Shown: one piece after another, positions 40,005 to 50,972 of the stretch
How positions within the stretch are numbered: the first letter of the stretch is position 1
How the letters are laid out: each line of letters starts with the position of its first letter
Source: Methanobrevibacter sp.
GTDB lineage: Archaea; Methanobacteriota; Methanobacteria; Methanobacteriales; Methanobacteriaceae
DNA: 64,000 nt
Assembly (NCBI GenBank): GCA_017652345.1
Contig: JAGCBE010000542.1
Coordinates: 1-64,000 of the forward strand
Reading direction: 5' to 3'
Position numbers and translations under genes: made by a program
Notes under the pieces: model-generated
Told to the model about the DNA's origin: nothing
Database searches by the model: none
What the model saw: only the letters and a program-made list of their open reading frames with translations

Positions 40005-42774
40005 CTATGTTTAAAATCTTTTTCAATTGATTTTCAGTTAATTCTTGATGTTCATTATAAACATCATTAAATGCATCTTTTTCGTTTTTTATTTTTAATA
40101 ATTTCTAATATTCATTATTTAAAACATCTGAATAATCGGATTCATACCAATGCGTTTCTATAGTAGCATCACATTTAAATGGAACTTGAACTACTGGTTT
40201 TGCACTTTCTTTCATTACCGACGTTAAGATTTCTGCTACCTTATCGGCATTTTCTTTTGGACATTCTCCTATTAGTTCATCATGAATTTGTAATAGAATC
40301 TTAAACCCTAAAGCTCTTAATTCTTGATTATCAAAAACCTTTCTCATAGCAAGTTTTGACATGGATGCTGCTCCACCCTGAATCCTTGCATTTACACATT
40401 GTCTTTGAGCCTATGCAATAAATCCACCATTATCTGTTATATGTACATGATTTTTTTCTGCTTCTTCTTTAATGATATTATAGTCTTTTCTAGATTTAAT
40501 TGATTCTAATTTTTTCTTATATTCATTTATTATTTTAGAATTTTCCGAAGAGTATTTACCTGTTGAATATAAAAGAGGATTAAAATCTGAAGATTTATTA
40601 TCAGTTTTAATTGTATATTTTGGAAGTTGAATATCCGGTAATCTTCTTCTACGACCCCATAGATCTTCCACGTATCCATTCTATTTAGCATCTGCTTCTG
40701 TTTTATCAGTCCATTCTTTTACTTTTGGAAATCCATTATAAAAATCATCAATAATTTTCTAAGCACCTACTAAATCTGTTCCAATCTATTCTGCAATAGA
40801 ATTTGCTCCTCTTCCGTACATGATCATATACTCCAATATTTCTATTGGTATAGACTATATCTTCATCCTATCAGGATGCGATGCGCTTCGAATGGTGACT
40901 TTTTCCACCCTACTCTTATAGTAAGATAGTCGTTACACTTTATCAAAAGACCATTTATTTAAATATGATCTTTTAATCTTAGCACGGGATTGCCTTTTCA
41001 TAATTATGAAGTCAGGTTTCCCCGTTAGCAATCTAAATTTAGATTACACCCTCTTGTCATCGAGGTTCACATCGTTATCCTTATATATTACTATATAAGG
41101 GGGCATAACATTTCGTTTACCCAATAATAGAGATTTGCAATTACTTCTTCTTTTTTTACCTTCAGGATTTGGAGTTCCATCTTCTAAATGTTCCATATTA
41201 TCCCAATAGTTATTTTTATATACTCCAGATGCAATAGTTGCATATAGATCTTTTCCTTGCATGTAAGCATCTGTCATATTTTTATCTTGACTGTATTGAC
41301 ATAATAACCTTGGTTCCTATTGGGAGAAATCAGCTCCAACTAAAGTATAACCATCTGCTGCTTTAAATAATAATCTAATTTCCTTATTATGGGATGGAAT
41401 GTTTTGTAGGTTGGGATCACTACTACTAAACCTTCCTGTACCTGCTCCTAACTGGTTAAAATGTGCATGAAGTCTATTATCTTTTTCATTTATGCATGCA
41501 GGTAATTTATCTATATAAGTCCCTATTAATTTTTCTAATCCTCTTTTTTCCAAGATTAGATTACATAAAGGAAGATTAATTTTTTGTAAAATATTTTCTT
41601 CGGTTCCTCGTGGATTCTTTTTATCAATTACTCCAACTTTCAATATATCATATAACAATATTGCTAATTGAGTATGACTTGTTATATTGATTGGAATTTG
41701 TAATTGTTCGCTTTTTGATTTCTATAAAGTATATTCCCCTCTAATATTAGGTTTCTTAGATAATGGTTTAAAATTAGCTTCCTCAGTTAATCTCCATTTT
41801 GCTATCTAATCATCATACTTTTTTAATTCGATTTCAATTTGCTTATCTACACCATTTGCAATATCATGGTACTTTTTACTTAATCTTTCTGCATATTCCT
41901 AATCAATACAAATACCAGTTAATTCCATTTCTGCTGCTACTTGAACAACGGGCATTTCCACATTTAACAACAAACTTAATAATTTACTGTTATCAGGAAG
42001 CATATATTGTTTTAATTGCCATTCATATAAATCATAAGTCATTTTAGAATCTGTTGCTGCGTATAATGCAAATAATTCCGGACTAAAGATTGCATAAGGT
42101 AATCCTTCAAACAGATGTTCAATATCATATTTTTCTTGACTCGAATCTATTTTATCTATATACTGCTCTTTTAATGAAGCTCTTAATTCATTTTCATCGA
42201 GAATTTTTGCTGCTATCATTGTATCCCAATATGGAACCAATTCAATATCACAAGTACATTTAATTACCTTATAATCAAATTTACCATTGTGCATTATTAC
42301 TTTTATATGCGCAGAAATTAAACGTAAAAGCTATTCTTTTATCTCTTCTTCTGTAAGTTGATTATCTAATAAATTGCCTTCTTTATCTATATGATTAACC
42401 GGAATATATGCTTGTTTCATTAAGGGGGTATATATACATAAGCCCATTAATTTACAAGTTATTGGATCAAGACTATTATTTGTTTCCGTATCTACTGCTA
42501 TTGAACCATTTTTAATTGCAATAGATATATAATTTTTAAATGTTTCTAAATCTCGAATTACTAAAGTATTATCTTTATATTTACCTAATATTCTATATAC
42601 TTCTTCTTCAATAGACGGAATAAAAGAATATGGATCTACTTCTTTATCTTTTTTTGTCTATTTTATTTTTACAGTAGTTTCCGATACTACTTTTTTTGGT
42701 TTACTAATCTTATCAAGAATTTTCTTTTTATTTTCTTTTGGTGCTATGTCAAATTCAGTTCCCCATAAAGACAT
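39997..42774 (-). CDS. polA: Family A DNA polymerase with 3'-5' exonuclease, split by a group I intron
   Basis: Two exons: 42774-41119 (552 codons) and 40824-39997 (276 codons) give 827 residues; many TAGs. The exonuclease domain shows VDTETN, MHNGKFDYK and AATDSKMTYDL. Polymerase motif A is GADFSQQEPR with TAG as the second Gln, motif B RRSNCKSLLLG|IMYGRG with the intron inside (bar), and motif C LQIHDELIGE. No 5'-3' exonuclease domain. A perfect 36-base palindrome lies before its RBS. Replicative polymerase of the phage. Confidence 0.92.
40825..41118 (-). other. Group I self-splicing intron in polA
   Basis: 294 bases interrupting motif B. The last exon base before it is T and the last intron base is G, as group I splicing requires. 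Conserved core pieces on the minus strand: GCTAACGGGGAAACC (41014-41029 region), GGCAATCCCGTGCTAAG (P7-side region near 40979), AACGACTATC (40925-40934) and GAAGATATAGTC (40853-40864), whose ACTAT/ATAGT can pair as P7. Removing it restores KSLLLG-IMYGRG in frame. No homing endonuclease gene inside. Confidence 0.88.
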
Positions 42775-42788
42775 ATAAACTCCTTATA

Positions 42789-42824
42789 TAATAAGCATGG
42801 ATAAATATTTATCCATGCTTATTA
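42789..42824. repeat. Perfect 36-base palindrome between ssDNA-binding gene and polA
   Basis: Two 18-base arms, TAATAAGCATGGATAAAT and its exact reverse complement, with no spacer. It lies after the stop of the gp32-like gene and just before the polA RBS (AAGGAG). As RNA it forms a long hairpin, but there is no T run on the minus strand, so attenuation, RNA processing or an operator are possible. Confidence 0.75.
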
Positions 42825-42832
42825 ATTATAAA

Positions 42833-43546
42833 TTAATAAAAACGCTGAGGTCTAGAGACACTTGAAACGGTATTAGGACTCTGCCATGGTGCCGTATTAG
42901 AAGCATTACCTCCAGTAGGAGAAGCAGTATTATTAGCTTCTGTATTATCATCAAAGGATCCATTAAGTAAATAATACTTCATCTCATCCACAGTCTTGGA
43001 TGCTACAATATTACCAACTACAGAATAATCATCAAACCCACTGGTATCCTTTGGATAAAATTCTTCTTTATAAACATTAGGATTACCAAACATGATACTA
43101 TAAGTGGTCTGCAGATCACCCTTCGCACCATTTCTACGAACCTTAAATACACAATCACTAAGAGGACCATATTCATCCATTAGATTCTTAATAGTAGTAG
43201 CATATTTAGTGCTACGTTCCCAAATTCTAGGAAGAACTACGATATTACCATTTTCATCCTTCTGATACTCAAGAAGATGAATATAGAATCTCTGGCTGGT
43301 CTTCATACCCGCATTACAAAACGGACACTTATCAAGAGGATCTCTAAGAGTACGGAGACAATCAATCTTCCTACGCTTATCTCCAATTTGAATTTCATGT
43401 GCAGTTACAATATCAAAACTATCTGTCGAATCATGAAGAATCCTAACGATTGCTTCATCACCATCATCTGCCAATGAAAAAAACCCAATACCAGTATTAT
43501 TGCTATTCGCGCTAGACTGCGCTTCTTCAAAAGAAATTTTTGCCAT
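42833..43546 (-). CDS. gp32-like single-stranded DNA-binding protein
   Basis: 237 residues, no TAG, with more GC-rich codons than the neighbours. Has a C-x-x-C zinc-type motif (DKCPFC), an ordered core with FYIHLLEYQKDENGN and IWERSTKYATTIKNL, then a flexible Asn/Thr/Ser/Pro-rich tail ending SRPQRFY. This matches the T4 gp32-like group of phage ssDNA-binding proteins. Codon use and lack of TAG suit a highly expressed protein needed early. Confidence 0.78.
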   Translation of the reverse strand: MAKISFEEAQSSANSNNTGIGFFSLADDGDEAIVRILHDSTDSFDIVTAHEIQIGDKRRKIDCLRTLRDPLDKCPFCNAGMKTSQRFYIHLLEYQKDENGNIVVLPRIWERSTKYATTIKNLMDEYGPLSDCVFKVRRNGAKGDLQTTYSIMFGNPNVYKEEFYPKDTSGFDDYSVVGNIVASKTVDEMKYYLLNGSFDDNTEANNTASPTGGNASNTAPWQSPNTVSSVSRPQRFY

Positions 43547-43577
43547 ATTTATACCTCCAAATTTTTATTCATCCATA

Positions 43578-43606
43578 ATTATAATATATTTATTCATCAA
43601 TGTCAA
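43578..43606 (-). promoter_or_regulatory. Sigma-A promoter with consensus TTGACA
   Basis: TAGTTGACA, 17 bases, TATAAT: -35 at 43601-43606, -10 at 43578-43583. It overlaps the last codons of the gene at 43590-43940 and drives the gp32-like gene; the best match to consensus in the window. Confidence 0.82.
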
Positions 43607-43940
43607 CTAGTTCTTCTGTTTCTTCTGTAATTTCTGCATCTTCAAAATCATTTTCTGATTCATCATCATCAAATTTCATGCAGGACCAAACAATCTTTTC
43701 CTGCTTAACTGCATCATCAGTACTCCAATAATTATTAATGGTCTTAACTTCCGTAATGAAAATATCAGTATAATCAAAACTTTCTGCAACACAAATTGCA
43801 TAACCGATTGCAATTGATTTATCATTAAATCCTGATGCAAACCTACAATCATCATTTAGCTCAATCGCTTCATCCGGAGTACTCTTAACTGCATAAATGC
43901 TATATTCTACCGTCTCTTCGTTTAGAACTTTAATACTCAT
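43590..43940 (-). CDS. Acidic hypothetical protein
   Basis: 116 residues, no TAG, with a C-terminal third made mainly of Asp and Glu (DDDESENDFEDAEITEETEE). Such acidic tails occur in DNA mimics and partners of DNA-binding proteins, but nothing proves that here. Lies between primase and the gp32-like gene; coupled to primase by ATGA. Confidence 0.5.
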   Translation of the reverse strand: MSIKVLNEETVEYSIYAVKSTPDEAIELNDDCRFASGFNDKSIAIGYAICVAESFDYTDIFITEVKTINNYWSTDDAVKQEKIVWSCMKFDDDESENDFEDAEITEETEELVDIDE

Positions 43941-44896
43941 AAATACTTATCCTCCAATTTTTTAAATTCTTCTAAAGTTAAATCATTTATATCTTTTCCT
44001 TCAGGTAACTTAATATAATCTACTAATATATCATCATAAATATTATTAATAAATCTACCGCTACCTTTAAAACCGGCTTCATCACCATCTAAACATAAAA
44101 TAAAATGACGAATACCAGATTTATTCAATTCATTATACTATGTTTTAGTTCCAGTACCAAATAAAGCTATGGCCGGTCTATTCCAACCATATAAAGTTAA
44201 TGCATTTATCTAACTTTCTACTACATAAACTTTGCTATAATGATTCTTTATAGCATTATTAAGTAAATAAATAGGTTTCTAGATATTATCCGGAATTATA
44301 AATCTCTTGGTATCTATGCTCCGTTCAAATATTCCTACTAATTTATTATTACTTGACCATACCGGAAAAGTAATACTTCTGGTACGTGGATTAAAACCTA
44401 CCTTGAATTTTCTTATAACATCTAAACTTAAATGTCTATTTTCAATAAGATAATTCAAGGCTTCTTCATTATTATATTCAAAAGATTCTAAAATGCTATC
44501 ATCAATATAATTAAAAGATTTCTTTTCTTCTAATTCAGGTAATAAAATATCCTTCTTACTTAATAATGAACCAAATCTTTGAATTAACCATTCTTTTCCT
44601 AATTCATCATCATTTAAGTTTAAACAATGACTAACTACAGAATATAACTATGCTTTCATTCCACAAGTAAAACAATGTAATGTTCCAGCAGTTATATCAT
44701 CGTTATCTGTTTTTTGATAAATAGAACAAGAAGGATGTGATTCATGTCCATCTTTATGATATGGACATTGTACTCTTAAATATTCTCCTTTATCTTGAAT
44801 ATTTTTAAAGTACTAATTACTTGATTCATATCTAATCTATTTAATTATATTAATTATAGGTTCTAGAATAATCTTATTTCCAAAAATTATATTCAT
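43937..44896 (-). CDS. dnaG: DnaG-type DNA primase
   Basis: 319 residues with six or more TAGs. N-terminal zinc-binding domain: CPYHKDGHESHPSC and LHCFTCGMKA. Toprim domain: VVESQINAL (TAG as Gln) and ILCLDGDEAG, followed by LPEGKDINDL. It lacks the long helicase-binding C-terminus of bacterial DnaG. Makes primers together with the DnaB-like helicase encoded upstream. Confidence 0.9.
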
Positions 44897-45078
44897 CCTA
44901 CACAAAGCAAAAAATGAGTACAAATACCAAGACGATTACAAATTACAAAATACGAATTATCATTATAATGAATAGTACTAGATTTAATATCATGCCATAC
45001 AAATATCTTCATGATATTCTCGAACTTCCAACCAGCATATTTTGCAGTAAGTTTATTTGCTTCATTGATAATATTCAT
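44893..45078 (-). CDS. Small hypothetical protein
   Basis: 61 residues, start at 45078 with GGAGG upstream (an earlier in-frame ATG overlaps this site). No TAG. Ends ICTHFLLCVG; TGA overlaps the primase ATG. Not recognised. Confidence 0.5.
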   Translation of the reverse strand: MNIINEANKLTAKYAGWKFENIMKIFVWHDIKSSTIHYNDNSYFVICNRLGICTHFLLCVG

Positions 45079-45115
45079 TTTTCTTTCCTCCATATTTTGT
45101 TTTTATTGCACTTAT

Positions 45116-45144
45116 ATTATATTATAATAAATAAGAAAAATCAA
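45116..45144 (-). promoter_or_regulatory. Sigma-A-type promoter (TTGATT-17-TATAAT)
   Basis: TAGTTGATT (-35 at 45139-45144), 17 bases, TATAAT (45116-45121). It follows the stop of the dnaB-like gene and would drive the small gene and primase. Confidence 0.75.
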
Positions 45145-45147
45145 CTA

Positions 45148-46404
45148 TTAAAATACATCTTGTTCGTATTCATTTCTTAATTCTTCTGTTCCTTCTCCAT
45201 TTAAGGCATTATTCTCTTCGGGAATATATTCAAAAATTCCTTTATCTAAATCAATAGCATATCTAATTTTTTTATTTGTTTCTGAATCTCTTGATTTAAC
45301 TATATTAAGAGTTAATACATCATCTTTCTATTCAAGAAATAACAATAAAGTACTATCCTAAGAAATTCTATCTGTTTGTGCTACTTGACTAGTAGATAGT
45401 CCACTTTCTGTTGATGTTCGATTTTGCTGAGACACTGCAATAATTGGAATTTTCTTTAATACTTGTAGATTTTTTAAATCCTTCGATATATTTGATGCTC
45501 TATCTATTGGATTTCTTGCTTTTCTATCATCTTCCAATAAAGAATGCTGATCTACAAATAATATATCAAGATTTTCTTTTTCAATAAATGCTCTTAATGC
45601 ATTTACCCCAGCAGGTCCATCAATCATTGCCGGAGTTAGTACTTTAAAACATCCATCATAACTTTCGGGTAATTTATCAATATATGCCTTATATTCATTT
45701 GCTATATCACTAATACCTTTAGTTATACTATAATTTGAAATATGTGAAACAAGAGTATCAAATCTATATCCAACTTTTCTTTCACTCATTTCACCGGAAT
45801 ATAATCCTACTCTAAGATTTTGTTGTAGTGCTGCTACCGCACATTTCAATAGACACCAAGTTTTACCTACGCCAGGTCTTGCAACTATCGTAGCTAGTTC
45901 TTCTTGCCTATCCCAACCACCAATTACTTTATCTAATTCATTAAATCCACTTTTAATATAATACTTGGTAAATTCACTACATCTATCTACATAATCATTA
46001 TATCTTGAAATATCTTTAGTTATATCGACTGTATTTATATGCTTTGCTTTTATAGCCGTTTGAGATCTTAAAGCTAAAAGACTCATAGCTTCTTCTGTTT
46101 TATCTTCATTTAATAGTTTTCTAATATCATTAAATGTTTTAGCTAGAAATCTTTTATCCCTATCCTCAAATAAAGCATCAATTAAATAATCTCTGGATTC
46201 ATTTACTTCAATAATATCAAATTCAGGAAACTTAGAAAGAAATGTAACTTTGTCCGGAATCGTTCCATATTCATTAAGGTGATTTACAATAAAATTATAT
46301 TCATCTTTATAATCACAAAATAAATCTTCACTGAGATTATTTATAAGAAGTAATGAACTATCTTTAGATTCCAAAAGGGCATTAAGAAATTGTAATTGAA
46401 TCAT
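45148..46404 (-). CDS. dnaB: DnaB-like replicative helicase
   Basis: 418 residues, three TAGs in the C-terminal part. RecA-like core: VARPGVGKTW (Walker A), YSGEMSERKVGYR, DILFVDQHSLLEDDRK (Walker B region), IIAVSQQNR. The N-terminal ~130 residues are helical as in DnaB. It unwinds DNA ahead of the fork and recruits primase. Confidence 0.9.
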
Positions 46405-47105
46405 TTAATTAACCCCCTCTTATCTTGACCAATAAATTCAATAACCTCCGATAGATTTATAATTCTACTGTATAATCTATCTCCTAAACTTTCGCTTAAC
46501 TCTTTACCAAAAAGATTACTGGTATAAATATTACTTTTACCGCTATTTAATCTATAATCAATAATACTTAAAAGATTTTCCATTTCATATGTGGTAGCAG
46601 TTTTAATAGCTATATCATCCCATACTACTAAATCAACCGTTTGAATATTTTCTTTAATATGATTGATATAATCATCCTGCTGGGATATACTATTCTTTAA
46701 TGCAATTAAAAATCTTGGAACATTTATAAATAATACTCTACATTTCAAATCTGATTTATACCATATACTTTCAAGATATGCTTGCAATAATCTTATTGCC
46801 CAACAAGTTTTTCCATTGCCACATATATGAGAATATAAATATAGATTATTTCCGGAATTTACCCATTGTTCTATATTCTTTTCAATTTCCTTTAATCTAA
46901 TAAATGCTTCTCTATCTGAACCATCTGAATCAATATATAATGTTTTATGTACCCTCTGTATATCGGATAATAATGAATCTTGATATAGTTTATCTAATTT
47001 AAATAATTTACTGCAAAAAATATTTTTATCTTTACATTCACAATCAATAGATGAATTATATTTACCACAATAATCTTTCATCCAACACGAATCACTAAGA
47101 ATCAT
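46401..47105 (-). CDS. DnaC/DnaI-like helicase loader ATPase
   Basis: 234 residues, no TAG. N-terminal cysteine cluster (CGKYNSSIDCECKDKNIFC) followed by an AAA+ core: HICGNGKTCWA (Walker A), DLVVWDDIAIK (Walker B), IYTSNLF (sensor 1) and GDRLYSRI. Sits directly before dnaB with ATGA overlap, as helicase loaders often do. Confidence 0.85.
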   Translation of the reverse strand: MILSDSCWMKDYCGKYNSSIDCECKDKNIFCSKLFKLDKLYQDSLLSDIQRVHKTLYIDSDGSDREAFIRLKEIEKNIEQWVNSGNNLYLYSHICGNGKTCWAIRLLQAYLESIWYKSDLKCRVLFINVPRFLIALKNSISQQDDYINHIKENIQTVDLVVWDDIAIKTATTYEMENLLSIIDYRLNSGKSNIYTSNLFGKELSESLGDRLYSRIINLSEVIEFIGQDKRGLIK

Positions 47106-47118
47106 AAAACCTCACGCT

Positions 47119-47841
47119 TTAAAATACTTCATTACTAATACCTACATTATTCTCTGACGTTCTATTTTGAGGAACTCTATATTGAACATTATAGTTACTT
47201 TTATATGTATTTACTGCCCAAGTCATATCACGAAAACCTCCAATAGAAGCAATCTCAATTACTTTTAATGCTACATCAAGATTTCTATGAGAAAATTCAT
47301 CGATAACTTGTTGTGCCGAAACTACCGATTTTTTACTCATCCACCCTTGTTTTGCAAATACTGAATCAATCCAATCAAAATATGCTTCTCTTAATTCTTG
47401 ATTAGTCGCTGTTACAAAACTTTTCATTTCATCTTTAATTGCTTCTGTTTTGGTTTTCTTTTTTGGTTTTTTATTTTGAGTTACAACTTTTTGAATATCA
47501 GAAACTAAACTTTCATTCTCACTCATTATAATAGAAGTTAATTTAGAAACATCAAGATATAAAGCATTTGATTCATCTGCTTCCTACTTCTTTAATATTC
47601 CTAAATTTATCAATAAAGTTTCTATTTCTATTTGTTCTTCTACTTCAAATGTAGTTATCGATTGTACATAATTTCTATCAATACAAAAATATTCATCGTT
47701 AGTTAATTTTTGTTTATTTATAGCTTTTGAATTAATACTTAGTAAAGTATTAAGATATATTGCGGGATGTAGACCTATAATTTTTGCTAAAGATATATTA
47801 TAGGAATTATAATTAGCTTGAGAGATTAAATCTATTAACAT
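47119..47841 (-). CDS. DnaD-like replication initiation protein (tentative)
   Basis: 240 residues, one TAG joining two parts. N-terminal ~85 residues resemble a winged helix (IIGLHPAIYLNTLLSI). A basic linker (KKPKKKTK) leads to a C-terminal helical domain with IDSVFAKQGWMSKKSV and MTWAVNTYKSNY. Gene order with helicase loader and helicase supports a primosome role; the DnaD name is inference. Confidence 0.6.
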
Positions 47842-47855
47842 ATTAGAAAATCTCC

Positions 47856-48674
47856 TTAATTTCGTATATAATTAATTAATTCTTTATCATGTTTTAATAA
47901 AAATAAAAGATTTACGATATTTCTAATCATTCTTTCTGGAGGTAAATTTTTTATAAATTTAGTTGCTTCTGCTACATCCTTTTCATCTAAATCATAAAGA
48001 TTAGAAAAAACTTTAATATATCTATCATCAATATTTCTTAAATGTTTAATTAATTTTCTTTTGCTTAAAGTAACAAAATCCGTATTATTTTCTTTAGAAA
48101 ATACTTCCACATTCACAATTGCATCTAGAAGAAATGCGGAAAAATAATCATAATCTAAAAACATTTTTCTAATTTTTTGATACATATACATCTTCATAAA
48201 TGGAGATTGATCATAATAAGGTAAATAGTAATCATCGGAAGAATCCTCCTGTAATTCTTCCAAACTTAATGCTAATTTATTAGTTTTTCTTTTATCATAT
48301 TCCAAAGATTGAAAATAATTTAATTTTGCTGAATAAATGCAAACACTAATAGCTTTTTCTGGACCTTTCTCATCTCCGTAAAGTTTATTATTTGGATCTG
48401 TCCAAACATGATGATTTAATGCATTATAGATACCTTCAATAAACCAATCATAAACTTCTTCTTCAGAAGCCAATTTAACTCTTTGAGCATAATAAGTTCT
48501 CTAAATAATATACCAATATCTACAAATTACTGCACTAAGATAAGATTGAGCTTTATTAGAATCGGTATTTAAATTTTTAATATAATTATTGCAAAGATCG
48601 ATAGAAGAAATAGATTTCCAATCTTTAATTAAATTGGCGCATTCTTCATATGATCTTTTATAATCATCTAACAT
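47856..48674 (-). CDS. Sigma-factor-like protein (tentative)
   Basis: 272 residues with one TAG. The stretch from about 45 to 130 (YLSAVICRYWYII; EVYDWFIEGIYNALN; AISVCIYSAKLNYFQS followed by YDKRKTNKLALSLEEL) resembles sigma region 2 and the DNA-binding linker of phage sigma factors. The C-terminus is helical. It could direct late transcription, for which no conserved promoter was found in the window. Confidence 0.5.
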
Positions 48675-48757
48675 CTTAAATCTCCCTATATAATATAATT
48701 ATATTAATTATTATTTTATTTATTTAAATTTATTATTTATTTCTCTATTTAATTATT

Positions 48758-48786
48758 ATTATATAGATTATATTTATAAAGATCAA
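48758..48786 (-). promoter_or_regulatory. Sigma-A-type promoter overlapping a stop codon
   Basis: TTGATC (48781-48786), 17 bases, TATAAT (48758-48763). The TGA is the stop codon of the SNF2 helicase gene (AAT AGT TGA). It would drive the sigma-like, DnaD-like, loader and helicase genes. Confidence 0.72.
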
Positions 48787-50468
48787 CTATTTTTTAAGTC
48801 TAAAATTAATTTTTTTAGTCTTTCAACAAAATTTTCGTTAATTCGATTATCAATTATGTAATCTTCTATAATTGATTTATCTTGAACTATCTATTTAACT
48901 TGCATATCAAAAGTATTAGTATTCCAAAGATAATATATAAAAACCGAATCTTTACTACCAATTCTATGGATTCTATCTTCGCATTGTTCACAATCAGCAG
49001 ATGTCCATGGACAATCAATGAATATCATATAAGAAGCAGCAGTCAATGTTACTCCTGTCCCCATTTTCTAAGTAGTAGCAAGTAAAATTTTATAGGAATC
49101 ATCATTTTGAAATTTTTCAATATTACTTGATATTTCTTCATCAGAATAATCTCCGGTACACATCAACGGATTAAATTCCTTTAATTTATCTTTTAATTGA
49201 TTTAATGTTTCTTTAAATATTGAAAATATCACTACTTTGTTATTATTATAAAGGATTTGTTCGGATAAATCAACTGCTCTTAAAATTTTTGATGAATTAA
49301 TTTCTAAGGATGTTAATATAGATGGAGATGAGGTTGCTTGTCGTAATCTTGATACTATTGATAATACTTGATCTGAATTTAATTCAACTTTATCTATATC
49401 CTCAAATATTCCGTCAATAATATTATCGTAGAATACTCGTTGCTGATTATCCATGTCAACAAATTCATCAATGACTGTTTTTTCAGGTAGGTCTAATAAA
49501 TCTTTAGTTCTTCTCAATGATATCTCTTCAATTTCTTTTTTTAGAATATTGATATTTTTATAACCAATAATTTCATTATGAAAAAATCCACCATACTTAA
49601 TAAAATAATTTTTAAAAGTAGAATAATTACTATGTTCTTTTCCAATCCATTTTAGTGGAACATATGAATCTAATGGAGAGTTCATAATCAAAGTTCCTGT
49701 TAGTCCAATTTTATATTTAGCATTTTTTAATTTCTGTAAATTTTTTCCTTGCTAAGAAACAGGAGATTTACAATGATGAATTTCATCTACAACAATCATA
49801 TCAATATTATTCTTACCATTATTAATAAGTTTTACTATATCATCATCTCTTAAAGTTTCGATATTAACAATAATAAAAAATTCATTAATTTTCTTGGATA
49901 GTTGATCTTTACGATATTTAATTCCTTCTTTAACGATTTTACCTTTACGAGTCACTCTTTCTCCAAGAATAATAGCATCTTCAGTACCATGTTTCTATAT
50001 TTCTTTTTTCCAGTTATATTTTAAAGTATTAATACCACAAATAATTAAACAATGTTCAATTAAATTTTGTTTCTTTAATGATTCTGCAATATAAATAACC
50101 TATAAAGTTTTTCCAAGTCCAGGAGCATCTAATAACAACCACTTATCATGATTTAATCCATAATTAATTCCATCTAATTGATAATTAAATGGTTTGGTTT
50201 TTAAGTTTTCAGGATCAATTTTTACTAAAATATCTTCTTCAGGACTAAAACTATTATCAATTAATTCTATATCATCCTACACTGTAAATGCATCAAGAAT
50301 TTTTGGTAACGATGTTATATCAATTTCCCAAACCTTATTTTTCTTATCATATAAACTAATCTACGAAATTTTAATAATATCTATAAGAATCTAATTATAA
50401 GGAATCTAAATATAAGCAGAATATAATCCCGGACATTTTTTAGGAGTGTCAATAATAATCTTAATCAT
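48783..50468 (-). CDS. SNF2-family DEAD/DEAH helicase
   Basis: 561 residues with nine TAGs. Motif I DAPGLGKTLQ has the conserved Gln encoded by TAG; motif II VVDEIHHCK; motif III GLTGTLIMNS; motif V TTQKMGTGVTLTAAS; motif VI CEDRIHRIGS. Phage members resemble UvsW-like enzymes that remodel forks and recombination intermediates. Confidence 0.88.
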
Positions 50469-50770
50469 TAATCTTCCTTCAATAATACAGTTGGTTTTAA
50501 TTTAGTACTATATAATTCATTAAAATTAAATTTTTCATCAATGAAAGAAGTAAAACTTAATTTACATTGAACTTTAAATGCGGTATTACAATAATTACAA
50601 ACATAAGAATCTTCTATTTGTCCAGTATAATCAGAATCAACAATTTCATGTGTGTCATCTGTTTTCTAAATATAATAATTATTATTTAATAATGATACAA
50701 ATATCTCTTCGGGTAAGTATTCAGCATTACACTTAGGACATTTGATATAAGGGTTTTGTAACTTTTTCAT
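50468..50770 (-). CDS. Zinc-ribbon protein
   Basis: 100 residues, one TAG. Two cysteine pairs, KCPKCN near the start and VCNYCN in the middle, form a zinc ribbon. TAATG overlap with the SNF2 gene suggests cotranscription. Function unknown; may bind DNA. Confidence 0.6.
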
Positions 50771-50972
50771 TTTTCTCACCTCTTTAATTTTACGAGCAAA
50801 TTTTTCAGATATATATTCTATTTTTGTACGTCTTTTTTGAAAATTTTAGAAAAGTAAAGTACATACATTACGAAAAAAATTTTCAATTATTAATATCATT
50901 TTTCATATAAAAAAAAATATAGTATGTAGACATTAGCCTACATACTATATTTACAATACAATTGAAAATTGG
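50771..50972. other. Non-coding region between structural and replication blocks
   Basis: About 200 bases, very AT-rich. Holds the terminator of the structural genes (50908-50950) and must hold the promoter for the zinc-ribbon/SNF2 pair, but no TTGATT-17-TATAAT copy is present. A weak TAGAAT-like box stands near 50820. An AGAGGTGAG site lies before the zinc-ribbon ATG. Confidence 0.5.
50908..50950 (-). terminator. Strong rho-independent terminator of the structural operon
   Basis: 13-bp perfect stem (50917-50929 with 50938-50950), 8-base loop, followed on the minus strand by about nine T. It ends the tail/baseplate transcript right after the last structural gene. Confidence 0.88.
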
